Source of the DNA: Stenomitos frigidus ULC18
GTDB taxonomy: Bacteria > Cyanobacteriota > Cyanobacteriia > Leptolyngbyales > Leptolyngbyaceae
Direction: 5' to 3'
DNA: 64,000 bases
NCBI RefSeq assembly: GCF_003003795.1
Contig: NZ_PVWK01000098.1
Coordinates: 1-64,000 of the forward strand
This document shows positions 24,630-35,093 of the stretch, piece after piece. How positions within the stretch are numbered: position 1 is the stretch's first letter; each line of letters starts with the position of its first letter. The translations under genes and the position numbers were made by a program. The notes under the pieces are model-generated. The model did not search any database. It was given only the letters and a program-made list of their open reading frames with translations, and was not told the origin of the DNA.

Positions 24630-26111
24630 TCAAAATTGCTCTACGCTCTCAAACTGCTTTGACACGCTAGCATTTGCACCTTCACCACAGGTACGCGGCG
24701 TCGGAAAAATCTTGCCAGGGTTTGCGAGTTCCTTGGGATTAAACGTTTGGCGTACCCATTGCATCGTTTCCAGATCCGGTTCGCTGAACATTTCTGGCAT
24801 GTAACACCGTTTGTCGGCCCCGATGCCGTGTTCACCTGAAATGCTACCGCCGACCTGCACGCAGAGCTTGAGAATGGCACCGCCCAATGACTCCACCTGC
24901 TCTAACGCACCGGGAACCGCATTGTCGTAAAGGATCAGCGGATGCAAGTTGCCGTCGCCTGCATGAAACACATTCGCCACGTTGTAGCCGTGCTTGTCGC
25001 CCAACTCTGCGATCGTCTTCAGCACGTACTCCAGCTTGGTACGAGGAATCACGCCGTCCTGCACATAATAGTCGGGACTGATTTTGCCCATTGCTGCGAA
25101 TGCTGCCTTGCGCCCTTTCCATAACGTCAAACGTTCTTCCACATCGGTGGCAATGCGAACGCTACGAGCTCCATTCTGGAAACAGATCGCCTCGACCCGC
25201 TGGCTGTTTGCAGCTGCTTCAATTTCTAGCCCATCAACTTCAACCAGCAAAATTGCTTCCGCGTCACGAGGATAGCAGTTCGTACACACGACATCCTCTA
25301 CAGCATTGATGCTGAAGTTATCCATCATCTCCATCCCGCCAGGAATGATGCCCGCACTAATGATGTCTGAGACGGTCGCACCTGCCGCTTCAACGCTGGT
25401 GAAGTCTGCCAGTAAGACGCGAACAGATTCAGGTGTTTTGAGGATTTTAAGCGTGATTTCAGTGGCAATGCCCAGGGTGCCTTCCGAGCCGACAAACAGC
25501 CCTGTAAGGTCGTATCCCGGCATTTCAGGCACGGTACCGCCCACATCAACGATCGACCCATCCGGCAAGACCAGTTTCAAGCCCAACACATGATTCGTGG
25601 TCACACCGTACTTCAGACAGTGGACACCACCGGAGTTCTCCGCCACGTTACCGCCAACAGAGCAAATGATTTGACTGGATGGATCAGGCGCGTAGTAAAA
25701 GCCTGCCCCACTCACCGCCTGGGTGACCCAGTTATTAATCACCCCAGGTTGCACAACGACCCGCTGATTTTCGAGATCGATGTCGAGAATGCGCTTCATG
25801 AGGGCGGTGACGATCAAAACACAATCGTCGGTAGGCAAGGCACCGCCAGAAAGACCCGTGCCAGAGCCCCGCGCGACGAAGGGGATGGAGTAGCGATCGC
25901 ACACCTTCACCAGAGCGGCGACATCTTCTGTGGTACGCGGTAAAACGACGACAGAGGGACGATTCCGGTAACTCGTCAGCCCATCACACTCATACACCAG
26001 CAGTTCTTCACGCTTACGCACAACTCCGTTTTTACCCAGAATCGCTTCAAACGCCTGGATGACCGGTTGCCAATTGCGTTTCGTGTCTTGCTGCGGTTCC
26101 TGAATGAGCAT
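24630..26111 (-). CDS. glcD: Glycolate dehydrogenase FAD-linked subunit
   Basis: FAD-linked oxidase of the GlcD family, which oxidises glycolate to glyoxylate in photorespiration of cyanobacteria without producing peroxide. 493 residues, full length. The PCMH-type FAD domain has PFVARGSGTGLSGGALP (78-93) and CSVGGNVAENSGG. The C-terminal domain has NVFHAGDGNLHPLILYD and GEHGIGADKRCYMP, the catalytic His-containing end. GlcE and GlcF are not adjacent. D-lactate dehydrogenase activity cannot be excluded from sequence. miaA lies 46 bases upstream on the same strand, so cotranscription is possible. Confidence 0.93.
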   Translation of the reverse strand: MLIQEPQQDTKRNWQPVIQAFEAILGKNGVVRKREELLVYECDGLTSYRNRPSVVVLPRTTEDVAALVKVCDRYSIPFVARGSGTGLSGGALPTDDCVLIVTALMKRILDIDLENQRVVVQPGVINNWVTQAVSGAGFYYAPDPSSQIICSVGGNVAENSGGVHCLKYGVTTNHVLGLKLVLPDGSIVDVGGTVPEMPGYDLTGLFVGSEGTLGIATEITLKILKTPESVRVLLADFTSVEAAGATVSDIISAGIIPGGMEMMDNFSINAVEDVVCTNCYPRDAEAILLVEVDGLEIEAAANSQRVEAICFQNGARSVRIATDVEERLTLWKGRKAAFAAMGKISPDYYVQDGVIPRTKLEYVLKTIAELGDKHGYNVANVFHAGDGNLHPLILYDNAVPGALEQVESLGGAILKLCVQVGGSISGEHGIGADKRCYMPEMFSEPDLETMQWVRQTFNPKELANPGKIFPTPRTCGEGANASVSKQFESVEQF

Positions 26112-26157
26112 GGTGGTGATGTGCCGCTAAGTCGTCAGAGAGATTGTCTTCTTATTA

Positions 26158-27294
26158 TCAACGATGCGCCAGGAACTTTTGAACGCGTTGCCAAACCTGC
26201 TCTAGCAAGTCGGGGCGGTCGGCATCAAACCACTCGATCGCGGGATCGGCCCGAAACCAGGTGCGCTGCCGTTTGGCAAACTGGCGCGTGTGCAGCACCG
26301 TGAGCGCCTTCGCCTCCGCAAGTGTCATAGCTCCAGCCACATGCTGCTTAAATTCGGCGTAGCCTAACGTGTTGAGCAAGGGCAACTCGGCAGTATATTT
26401 CTGGCACAGGTATTCGACTTCATCGACAAAACCTGCCGCCACCATTTGTTCGGTGCGCTGTTCAATGCGCCGATCGCTCTGCTCAACACTCTGGCAATCT
26501 AAGCCAATTTGTAGAATCGGATAGATTGGCGGTTGCTCGCCCTGCAGCGCTGATATGGGTCGTCCCGTGACATAAAAAACTTCCAGCGATCGCAACGTCC
26601 GCACCTGATCATTGGGATGGATCTTCGCCGCCCCATCCGGATCAACCTGTTGCAGAAACGCATAAAGCTGTGACTGACCCAGCGTTTGTAGCTGCGATCG
26701 CAAGTCCAGTTGCGGTGGCACACGTGGAATGATCAGCCCGCGCACGATCGAGCGGATGTAGAGTCCCGTGCCGCCGACGAGGAGAGGTGGGGGGTAGGGG
26801 GTAGGGGCGGAGTTTTGAGTAGCGCTTCGCGCCGCTGCGCCAAAGAGTTTTGAATTGATTCTGACTCCTGCCTTCTGCCTCCTGCCTCCTGCCCTCTGCC
26901 TTCTGCCTTCTGCCTCCCCTACTCCCTCTGCCCCCTCTGCTCCCCTAACACCCCACACCCCACACCCCACACCCCAAATCAACCCCTGCGCCTGCTGCTG
27001 ATACTCCGCCACCGTCAGCGTCTCAGTGGGATCGCAGATATCAATTAAATAGTGTGTAACCTGTTGCTGTTCAGCGATCGAAGGTTTGGCAGTGCCAACG
27101 TTAAACTCTCGATACACCTGGCGCGAATCGGCACTCAGGATGGCAGAGTGGAGTCGCTGTGCGAGGGCGATCGCCAATCCCGATTTGCCGGTTGCTGTGG
27201 CACCACAAATAACAATTAAAAATGGTACAAAGGTATTATTTTCAGTTAAATTGTTGAGAGTGGTTGATAACACAGCTAAAAGAGGTTGATCCAT
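26158..27294 (-). CDS. miaA: tRNA dimethylallyltransferase with in-frame repeat insertion
   Basis: MiaA adds a dimethylallyl group to A37 of tRNAs that read UNN codons. Family hallmarks are intact: P-loop GATATGKSG (31-39), SADSRQVYREFNVGTAKP (54-71), DICDPTETLTVAEYQQQA (85-102), LLVGGTGLYIRSIVRG (171-186), and LNTLGYAEFKQH near the end. Between the last two lies an insert of about 60 residues (107-168), Gly/Arg/Glu-rich, encoded by period-7 repeats (see 26786-26975), giving 378 instead of about 300 residues. The N-terminus also has about 20 extra residues before LIVICGATATGKS. The frame stays open, so the protein may still work, with the insert as a loop. Confidence 0.93.
   Translation of the reverse strand: MDQPLLAVLSTTLNNLTENNTFVPFLIVICGATATGKSGLAIALAQRLHSAILSADSRQVYREFNVGTAKPSIAEQQQVTHYLIDICDPTETLTVAEYQQQAQGLIWGVGCGVWGVRGAEGAEGVGEAEGRRQRAGGRRQKAGVRINSKLFGAAARSATQNSAPTPYPPPLLVGGTGLYIRSIVRGLIIPRVPPQLDLRSQLQTLGQSQLYAFLQQVDPDGAAKIHPNDQVRTLRSLEVFYVTGRPISALQGEQPPIYPILQIGLDCQSVEQSDRRIEQRTEQMVAAGFVDEVEYLCQKYTAELPLLNTLGYAEFKQHVAGAMTLAEAKALTVLHTRQFAKRQRTWFRADPAIEWFDADRPDLLEQVWQRVQKFLAHR
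26786..26975. repeat. Heptanucleotide repeat block inside miaA
   Basis: On the plus strand: G-rich GGGGGTAG copies, a TTTTGAG unit with a CGCTTCGCGCC segment, then about seven CTGCCTY units (26871-26920), CCCTCTGC-type units and four ACACCCC units (about 26951-26978). All have period 7. The block keeps the miaA frame. It is the same repeat vocabulary as the intergenic tracts at 130, 2965 and 31331. Confidence 0.85.
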
Positions 27295-27347
27295 CCCTAT
27301 GATAAATGGCGCTTGAAATTGCCCCTAAATCGCTCAAAACCCTTTTG

Positions 27348-27356
27348 TGTTATAAT
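27348..27356 (+). promoter_or_regulatory. Extended -10 promoter upstream of gyrB
   Basis: TGTTATAAT: a perfect TATAAT (27351-27356) with the TGn extension, no good -35. The expected start is near 27363, about 60 bases before the gyrB ATG. A second TGCTATTAT box at 27369-27377 is an alternative. Confidence 0.5.
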
Positions 27357-27379
27357 TTTGATAGATTTTGCTATTATGA

Positions 27380-29359
<1,980 letters not shown>

Positions 29360-29446
29360 CGTTGTTTTGTATGCCTGGGTAGAATTTACTCAACCCATCG
29401 ACCAGGCAACCCATAACCTCATTGAAAAGCTGCTGGAAGAACAGCC

Positions 29447-29701
29447 CTTTGGCAGTCATTACCGCTGGTCTATCGCCAATGTGCGCTCTGCCATACCGAT
29501 TTTTGGCAAGCCTACGAGCCAGTGATTCCGAGTAAAGGCCACCGAGCCGCTAGTAAAGAAACGGGGCAAACCAGTTATATTGAGCGGTTCAACAATAGGG
29601 TGCGGCAACGAGTCGGGCGCTTAGTGCGTCAAACATTATCGTTCTCCAAAAAGTTGAGCAATCACACTTGGTGCTGTTTGGAATTTTGTCCATCACTATA
29701 A
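29447..29701 (+). pseudogene. IS1-family transposase (InsB-like) C-terminal remnant
   Basis: 84 open codons without a start: LWQSLPLVYRQCALCHTDFW, QAYEPVIPSKGHRAA, then KETGQTSYIERFNNRVRQRV and LVRQTLSFSKKLSNHTW. This is the DDE-domain end of an IS1-type transposase, with the DFWQAY and ERFNN...RQR...TLSFSK signatures. The part before 29447 (29360-29446) is degenerate, and the terminal inverted repeats were not found. A dead element between gyrB and an ABC permease gene. Confidence 0.85.
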
Positions 29702-29827
29702 GCAACCTTGATCGTCACTATGCATGACTACCGTTTGCCGTTCGCTATCGCATGAAACAACACAATCGTAATGACCTGGGGTAGTATACGTTTCAATTGT
29801 CCGACATGATGTCTGCTCCAATCCCTT

Positions 29828-30898
29828 GTGAAATATTCTCTTGGTCGAATTCTACCGATATTGTCGCCGTTGGTGGCGGTCGCGGCTGCGTTGCTGGTGG
29901 GCGCAGGGCTGATTGCGATCGCAGGAGTAAGTCCCATCAAAGCTTACTCAGTGCTCTTTACGGAATCGCTTGCCAACTACTACGGCTTTAGCAATACGCT
30001 CACCAAAACGGCTCCCCTGTTGCTGGCGAGTTTGGGCATTCTGGTTGCCCTCAAAGCAGGGCAGTTCAACATCGGTGGCGAGGGGCAAATTTACATGGGT
30101 GGCTTAGGCAGCGCTCTGGTAGGGCTATATGTGCATGGCTTGCCCCTTGTGATTCACGTCCCGTTGGCGCTTTTGGGCGGCTTTCTCTTAGGTGGCTTAT
30201 GGGGCTTCATCCCTGGCTACTTGAAGGCGGTGCGAGGTGTGAATGAAGTCATTACAACGCTGCTGCTCAACTACATTGCTCAGAACCTGGTGAGCTACCT
30301 GGTAAGTAGTCCGATGAAAGATCCCGATGCGCCAACGCCTTACAGCGCTCTGATTGATGCGTCTGCCCAACTGCCGATCATTCTGCCGCAGACGCAAACC
30401 CATGCGGGGATTTTGCTGGGAGTACTGGCAACCATCATTCTATGGGTGGTCTTTGCCCGATCGCCACTGGGCTACCAGATTGAAGCGGTTGGACAAAACC
30501 CGATCGCGTCTCGTTATGCCGGAATTTCCGTCGAGCGCACAATCATGCTGGTGATGGCATTATCTGGTGGTTTAGCGGGATTGGCAGGCTCTGGCGAAGT
30601 CATGGGCTTGAAATATCGCCTGTTCGAGAATTTTTCACCGGGCTATGGGTTTGACGCGATCGCGATCGCGTTTCTCAGTCGGGGCAATCTGGCCGGTGTA
30701 CTGTTGACCGCCCTCTTTTTTGGTGCTTTACGCGGTGGTGCCAACGTCATGCAGCGCAGTGCAGGCGTACCTGTCACTGTCGTTTACGCCATCCAGGGAC
30801 TCACCGTCCTTTTTATTGCCATCAGCCTTGTTTTAGAGCGCAAATTAGCGACCAATCGTTCACCAGTTGTCGTTCAAGTCGCTTCGGTTGAGAGTTAA
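29828..30898 (+). CDS. ABC transporter permease, BmpA/nucleoside-type, subunit 1
   Basis: A 356-residue inner-membrane permease of the BPD_transp_2 family, YufP-like, as used by BmpA-type nucleoside or simple-sugar importers. It has about nine helices; signatures include LVALKAGQFNIGGEGQIYMGGL, VRGVNEVITTLLLNYIA, YQIEAVGQNPIASRYAGI (EAA-type loop) and GYGFDAIAIAFLSRGN. The start is GTG at 29828; no strong Shine-Dalgarno. The companion permease is at 31471, but between them lies an antisense DUF2721 gene whose stop overlaps this stop by four bases. No ATPase or binding protein is present nearby. Confidence 0.92.
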   Translation: MKYSLGRILPILSPLVAVAAALLVGAGLIAIAGVSPIKAYSVLFTESLANYYGFSNTLTKTAPLLLASLGILVALKAGQFNIGGEGQIYMGGLGSALVGLYVHGLPLVIHVPLALLGGFLLGGLWGFIPGYLKAVRGVNEVITTLLLNYIAQNLVSYLVSSPMKDPDAPTPYSALIDASAQLPIILPQTQTHAGILLGVLATIILWVVFARSPLGYQIEAVGQNPIASRYAGISVERTIMLVMALSGGLAGLAGSGEVMGLKYRLFENFSPGYGFDAIAIAFLSRGNLAGVLLTALFFGALRGGANVMQRSAGVPVTVVYAIQGLTVLFIAISLVLERKLATNRSPVVVQVASVES

Positions 30899-31290
30899 CG
30901 CAACGTTTCAAGGTCACGTAAATGGAGATCAAGCGCATCGATCGAAACCTGAATCTCACGCACTGAAAACGCCAGCGAACAAATCATCAAAAACAAGCTC
31001 ACCCCAAAGAGTAGACTTCCAAGCCAGACCTGACCGGCAAACAAAACAGACATACAGACGACACAAAGCAGAAAGCTACTCACACCTAAAAACTGCATGT
31101 CCCGCACCAGGCGCACCCGGTAGCGCAGACTGCGAATCTCTACCAGAGTAAATGGATCGGGCTGAGCTTTGTAATCAGAATGCAAACTGCGGATTAACGT
31201 TGCCAATGTCAGAAAGCGGTTCGTGTAAGCCAGCAGCAACAGCGAAATGGCAGGAAACAGCAAAGCAGGCGTTGTCAGCGGAAGTTCCAT
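30895..31290 (-). CDS. DUF2721 family membrane protein
   Basis: A 131-residue protein of the DUF2721 family: TTPALLFPAISLLLLAYTNRFLTLATLIR at the N-terminus (first helix), then a charged cytosolic helix (EIRSLRYRVRLVRDMQ) and two further transmembrane helices (FLGVSSFLLCVVCMSVLF; LGSLLFGVSLFLMICSLAF). Function unknown. It runs opposite to the two ABC permease genes that flank it, and its last four bases overlap the stop of the first permease tail to tail. Confidence 0.88.
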   Translation of the reverse strand: MELPLTTPALLFPAISLLLLAYTNRFLTLATLIRSLHSDYKAQPDPFTLVEIRSLRYRVRLVRDMQFLGVSSFLLCVVCMSVLFAGQVWLGSLLFGVSLFLMICSLAFSVREIQVSIDALDLHLRDLETLR

Positions 31291-31330
31291 AGTGAACAGA
31301 AGTAAAAGGTGGATGACCGTAAGGTAAGGG

Positions 31331-31460
31331 AACTTGAAGGCTAAAGGCTAAAGGATGAACTCAAAACTCTCTAGCTTGTCGGCGCGTAAAGCCTTCGGCA
31401 TACAAGAAACACAAAGTGGCTCCTTCGGAGCTAGCGCTACTCAAAACTCAAAACTTTCTC
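31331..31460. repeat. Heptanucleotide and REP-like repeats between permease genes
   Basis: GGCTAAA units (31339-31355), CTCAAAA units (31360-31370 and 31439-31456) and a hairpin-rich middle (GCCTTCGGC, GGCTCCTTCGGAGC). Same vocabulary as the other period-7 tracts. Confidence 0.65.
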
Positions 31461-31470
31461 CCCCCTTTGC

Positions 31471-32409
31471 ATGAACAATCTCGCCTTTCTATCCGATTAC
31501 CTCTCTGCCAGTCTCCGCTTATCGATGCCGTTGGCGTTTGCAGCGCTGGGTGGGCTGTGGTCTGAGCGATCGGGGGTTTTGAACATTGGGCTAGAAGGGA
31601 TGCTGCTGACAGGGGCTTTTGTGGGTGCAGCTGCAACTTTTTACAGCAATCAAAACGTTTGGTTGGGCATTGTAGCAGCTGTGTTGAGCGGTGGACTCGT
31701 CGGGCTGCTTCATGCCTATCTCTGTGTCACCTTACAGGTCAATCAGTTGGTCTCTGGTTTGGCGATTAATCTGTCGGCAGCAGGGCTAACGGCGTTTGCG
31801 TCGCGGCTTGTGTTTAACAGCAGCACCACTCAGAAGTTGCCAGGGCTGTCCACGATCGCGATTCCTGGGCTCAGCCAGATCCCTGTTCTGGGGCCGCTAC
31901 TGTTCAACCAAGATCCGCTGGTTTACCTGTTGCTGCTACTGCTGCCATTGAGCACGTACATGCTCTTTCATACTCGTGTTGGCTTAACGCTACGAGCAGT
32001 GGGTGAATATCCTCGTGCAGCCGATACAGCGGGCATTCATGTTGCTTTTGTGCGCTATATCAGCGTGATCCTGAGCGGTTGCCTGTCCGCGTTGGGAGGA
32101 GCCTACCTGGTACTGGTGCATGTAAAATTTTTTACGGAGGATATTAGTGCGGGTAAGGGCTTTATTGCTTTGGCAGCGCTCATTTTTGGGCGCTGGCATC
32201 CAGTGAGTACCGTGCTGGCCTGTTTGCTGTTTGGCGCAACTGAAGCATTGCAACTGCGGATACAGGCGTTTAACCTCAACATTCCCTATCAATTTTTAGT
32301 CATGTTGCCGTATGTGATCGCGCTGCTGGCAATGGTCGGTCTGGCAGGCAAATCAACGCCACCTGCTGCTCTTGGCATTCCTTACAGCAAGGAGAGTATG
32401 GGTGAATAG
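31471..32409 (+). CDS. ABC transporter permease, BmpA/nucleoside-type, subunit 2
   Basis: A 312-residue permease, YufQ-like partner of the gene at 29828. Signatures: LRLSMPLAFAALGGLWSERSGVLNIGLEGMLLTGAF near the N-terminus, LTLRAVGEYPRAADTAGI in the coupling loop, and GKGFIALAALIFGRWHP. About eight to nine helices. The two permeases should form a heterodimer importing nucleosides or a related small molecule. They are separated by 570 bases with an opposite-strand gene and repeats, so they are no longer a simple operon. ATPase and BmpA lipoprotein genes must be elsewhere. Confidence 0.92.
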   Translation: MNNLAFLSDYLSASLRLSMPLAFAALGGLWSERSGVLNIGLEGMLLTGAFVGAAATFYSNQNVWLGIVAAVLSGGLVGLLHAYLCVTLQVNQLVSGLAINLSAAGLTAFASRLVFNSSTTQKLPGLSTIAIPGLSQIPVLGPLLFNQDPLVYLLLLLLPLSTYMLFHTRVGLTLRAVGEYPRAADTAGIHVAFVRYISVILSGCLSALGGAYLVLVHVKFFTEDISAGKGFIALAALIFGRWHPVSTVLACLLFGATEALQLRIQAFNLNIPYQFLVMLPYVIALLAMVGLAGKSTPPAALGIPYSKESMGE

Positions 32410-32988
32410 CGCGATTGCCCAGCGCACTACCAAGTCTTTAATTAACATTTCTTAAATCTTTCGGACGTATAAATTACTTTTTTGTCAGGATGAGATGAGA
32501 ATTCTAGCTATTAGTGAAGCAGCAGATTTCCGGGAACGTTAGCGTGGTTTTTGTATTCATACCCACAATAAGTTGATACTTGATTCGAGTTCCTTGTCTT
32601 TTCATTCATCTGGTACGTGAGACGAGCTTTTTTGTCAACCGTAGGCATGAACGCTGACACGAATTGTTTGATCAAGGTTGTTCTTGGTTGTTGTTAAACG
32701 TCGCCACAGTATGCCTTTGTCGGCAACGATCAAGACGTTTTTAACTGTTAGTTAGAGGGCAACGTATGAAATTAGTTACTTATCTGGCAGCACTTCAATG
32801 AGTCGAGCAATGTGTTGTAGTCGCAAGGACGATGTCCTTTGATTGGCGGGACTATCATGGATCAATGAGGTTGGACTGCACAATGTTTTGAAACCTTAAG
32901 CGTGACTAAGCTTCCTTCTTAGTAAAAATTAAGTTTTTTGCTATATATTTAGAGCGAGCTCGGTGTGGTGGTTAAGAGGAGTAAATGT
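32410..32988. other. Long AT-rich intergenic region
   Basis: 579 bases upstream of the squalene/phytoene synthase-like gene. A TATAAA box at 32469-32474, a tiny frame MKLVTYLAALQ after AGAGGGC at about 32755-32800, and a TATATA/TATATT box at 32942-32949, forty bases before the downstream ATG. No larger gene, RNA or repeat recognised. Confidence 0.4.
32942..32949 (+). promoter_or_regulatory. Candidate -10 box
   Basis: TGC-TATATATT (extended -10 form) about 40 bases before the ATG at 32989. No convincing -35. Confidence 0.35.
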
Positions 32989-33810
32989 ATGGTGTTACGT
33001 AAGACAGCTTTAGAGGTTTTGGCAGAAACCAGTCGAACCTTTTATATCCCAATTAGTAGACTCCCCGCAGGTTTACAAGAGGCGGTTGCCTCGGCGTATT
33101 TGTGCATGCGTGCGATCGACGAAATTGAAGATCATCCTGACCTTGACAATGCCCTCAAGGCGCAGTTGCTACAGGCAATTAGCCTCTCGTTTCAAGCGGC
33201 AGATAGTGTCATTGATGAAACCAGTTTGGAAACGCTCCTCATCACGCATACGACGCTGTTGCCAGAGGTCACCACACGCATCGGCGAATGGGCTGCTTTT
33301 GCACCGATCGCGATCGCGCCGCGAGTGTGGGATGCAACCGCTGCAATGGCAGACCGCATGGCCTATTGGGCAGAACATAATTGGACTATTAAAACCCAGG
33401 CAGACCTCGATCGCTATACGTTCTGTGCGGCTGGTGCGGTAGGCTTACTGCTGTCTGATCTGTGGGCATGGTATGACGGCACTACAACCAATCGTAGTCA
33501 TGCAGTTGGCTTTGGGCGTGGCTTGCAGGCGGTCAACATTCTGCGCAATCAATCGGATGATTTGGTACGCGGCGTTGGCTTTTTCCCTGAAGGCTGGCAT
33601 CAGGACGACATGTACGCCTACGCACGCCGTAATCTCGCTCTGGCAGATGCATATACCGCTGCTTTGCCTCCTGGTCCAGCGCTAGATTTTTGCCGCCTCC
33701 CCTTAGGCTTTGCGCACGCAACGTTAGATGCTTTGGCGCAAGGCGAAGCGAAGCTAAGTCGAACCAAAGTGTTGGCGTTAGTTGAGCAACTGACAGGCAG
33801 CGGCAAGTAA
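32989..33810 (+). CDS. Squalene/phytoene synthase family protein
   Basis: A 273-residue all-alpha prenyl-condensing enzyme family member. The ATG at 32989 is chosen because AGAGGAG (32975-32981) lies seven bases upstream. First Asp-rich motif: AIDEIEDHP (Asp44-Asp48). Second motif: VNILRNQSDDLVRG (182-195), where canonical synthases have NxxRDxxED; the first Asp is Asn187 here. SRTFYIP at the N-terminus and TFCAAGAVGLLLSDL also match the fold. It could be a squalene or other head-to-head synthase, or a variant with altered chemistry. No hopanoid or carotenoid genes are adjacent. Confidence 0.85.
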   Translation: MVLRKTALEVLAETSRTFYIPISRLPAGLQEAVASAYLCMRAIDEIEDHPDLDNALKAQLLQAISLSFQAADSVIDETSLETLLITHTTLLPEVTTRIGEWAAFAPIAIAPRVWDATAAMADRMAYWAEHNWTIKTQADLDRYTFCAAGAVGLLLSDLWAWYDGTTTNRSHAVGFGRGLQAVNILRNQSDDLVRGVGFFPEGWHQDDMYAYARRNLALADAYTAALPPGPALDFCRLPLGFAHATLDALAQGEAKLSRTKVLALVEQLTGSGK

Positions 33811-34168
33811 GGGTGGCTAGCTTCATCACGGCCGATCGCCAATTGTCAGTTTACGCTGCTGAGAGCCTCTAGCGATCGGCTCAAGCGCTTTCGCCTTGCG
33901 GCGATCGTTGGTGATGTCACCGCAGTCTTTGCTGCAGTCATTTTCAGCAAACCCTTATCTGCCTTTGTAGGATGGGCAAAGGGTTTAGCCACGCCCGTAC
34001 CCTCACCTGAGGGATTGTGGTGGGTATGAATAGCTTGCCCCATCCGGCATTGGTGAATTACCTGAGCCCTCGTAGGATGGATAAAGGGTTTACCCGTGCC
34101 CATCCCCTGACCTCAAAGGAGCGTGCTGGGTAAACATGGCTTTACCTATCAGACCCTGGTGGATTGCC
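33811..34168. other. Intergenic region with imperfect direct repeats
   Basis: Apart from the repeat at 33967-34170 nothing is recognised. An 85-codon minus-strand frame (33846-34103) is encoded by the repeats and is unlikely to be a gene. Confidence 0.5.
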
Positions 34169-34170
34169 TT
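33967..34170. repeat. Two imperfect ~100-bp direct repeats
   Basis: Unit A begins GTAGGATGGGCAAAGGGTTT (33967) and runs to GGTGAATTACCTGAG; unit B begins GTAGGATGGATAAAGGGTTT (34072) and runs to GGTGGATTGCCTTAG. Each carries CCCGTACCC/CCCATCCCC, CTGGGTA/TGGGTAT and a TGGTGRATT end. Tandem degenerate copies of an intergenic element. Confidence 0.6.
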
Positions 34171-35047
34171 AGTTGATGCCTGCTAGTAGTTCATACAGCG
34201 AGGCTAGAGCAGAGTTGTCTAAATCGCCTTTGCCCTGAGCGATGAGTGCGTCCATCAGGGTCGTCACTTGAGCAGAACCCAGCAATGGGACACCTGTTTC
34301 TCGACCTGTTTGCAAGACAATATTCATATCCTTGCGGTGCAGGTTTAGTTTAAAACCTGGTTGGAAATCTCCTTCCAGGATGCGCTTGCCGTGAACGTCT
34401 AAAATTCGACTCTGGGCAAAGCCCCCCATTAAGGCTTCTCGCACTCTCGCAACATCGACCCCTGACTGTTTTGCCAGTGTGAGTGCTTCAGCAACAGCCT
34501 GAACCGTCAGCGCAACAACAATCTGGTTACACGCCTTCGTCACCTGTCCGGCTCCGGCTTCTCCAATGTAGACAATGTTTTTGCCCATTGCCTGCAAGAT
34601 TGGCAGCGATCGCTGAAAAGCTGGCTCATCCCCCCCAACCATGATCGATAAAGTGCCCTGTATCGCCCCAATATCCCCACCTGAAACGGGTGCATCCAGG
34701 GCATCAATGCCTTTTGCCTTGAGTGTGGTGTAGACGTTGCGTGCGGTTGCAGGGGCGATCGTGGACATATCAATGTACAGCGACCCTGGCTGTGCACCCT
34801 CAATGATGCCATTACTGCCTAGCGCGACTGCCTCCACATCCGGTGAATCGGAGACACAGCTAATCACGACATCCGTTTGTTGGGCAACGGCTTTCGGTGA
34901 CTCTGCCAGCGTTGCGCCCTCTGCTGCCAGTGCTTCCATTGCGGGACGACTACGGTTGTAAACCACCAGTGGATACCCTGCTTTGAGCAGATTCCGCGCC
35001 ATCGGCTTGCCCATGATGCCGAGACCAATAAAGCCGATTCGTTCCAT
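34169..35047 (-). CDS. 2-hydroxy-3-oxopropionate reductase-type dehydrogenase (GarR/GlxR family)
   Basis: A 292-residue beta-hydroxyacid dehydrogenase. Rossmann motif GLGIMGKPMA (8-17), DAPVSGG substrate loop (118-124) and catalytic Lys171 in GAGQVTKACNQI. The closest roles are tartronate semialdehyde reductase (to D-glycerate) or an L-threonate/four-carbon acid dehydrogenase. The ATG at 35047 (MERIGFIGLG) is preferred over the upstream TTG at 35083 because the family starts right before the GxGxxG motif. The kinase gene lies 11 bases or so upstream on the same strand, a pairing used in C4 acid-sugar and glycerate metabolism. Confidence 0.9.
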   Translation of the reverse strand: MERIGFIGLGIMGKPMARNLLKAGYPLVVYNRSRPAMEALAAEGATLAESPKAVAQQTDVVISCVSDSPDVEAVALGSNGIIEGAQPGSLYIDMSTIAPATARNVYTTLKAKGIDALDAPVSGGDIGAIQGTLSIMVGGDEPAFQRSLPILQAMGKNIVYIGEAGAGQVTKACNQIVVALTVQAVAEALTLAKQSGVDVARVREALMGGFAQSRILDVHGKRILEGDFQPGFKLNLHRKDMNIVLQTGRETGVPLLGSAQVTTLMDALIAQGKGDLDNSALASLYELLAGIN

Positions 35048-35093
35048 AATTTTGGGAGTAAGGAGTAGGGATGAGTTTGGCAAAGTTCGATTC

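Noticed and set aside
26871-26980. Regular repeats considered as a CRISPR array
   Set aside because: Units are 7 bases with no spacers; they are simple heptanucleotide repeats within miaA.
33846-34103. 85-codon minus-strand frame
   Set aside because: Encoded almost entirely by the two imperfect 100-bp direct repeats; product is low-complexity.
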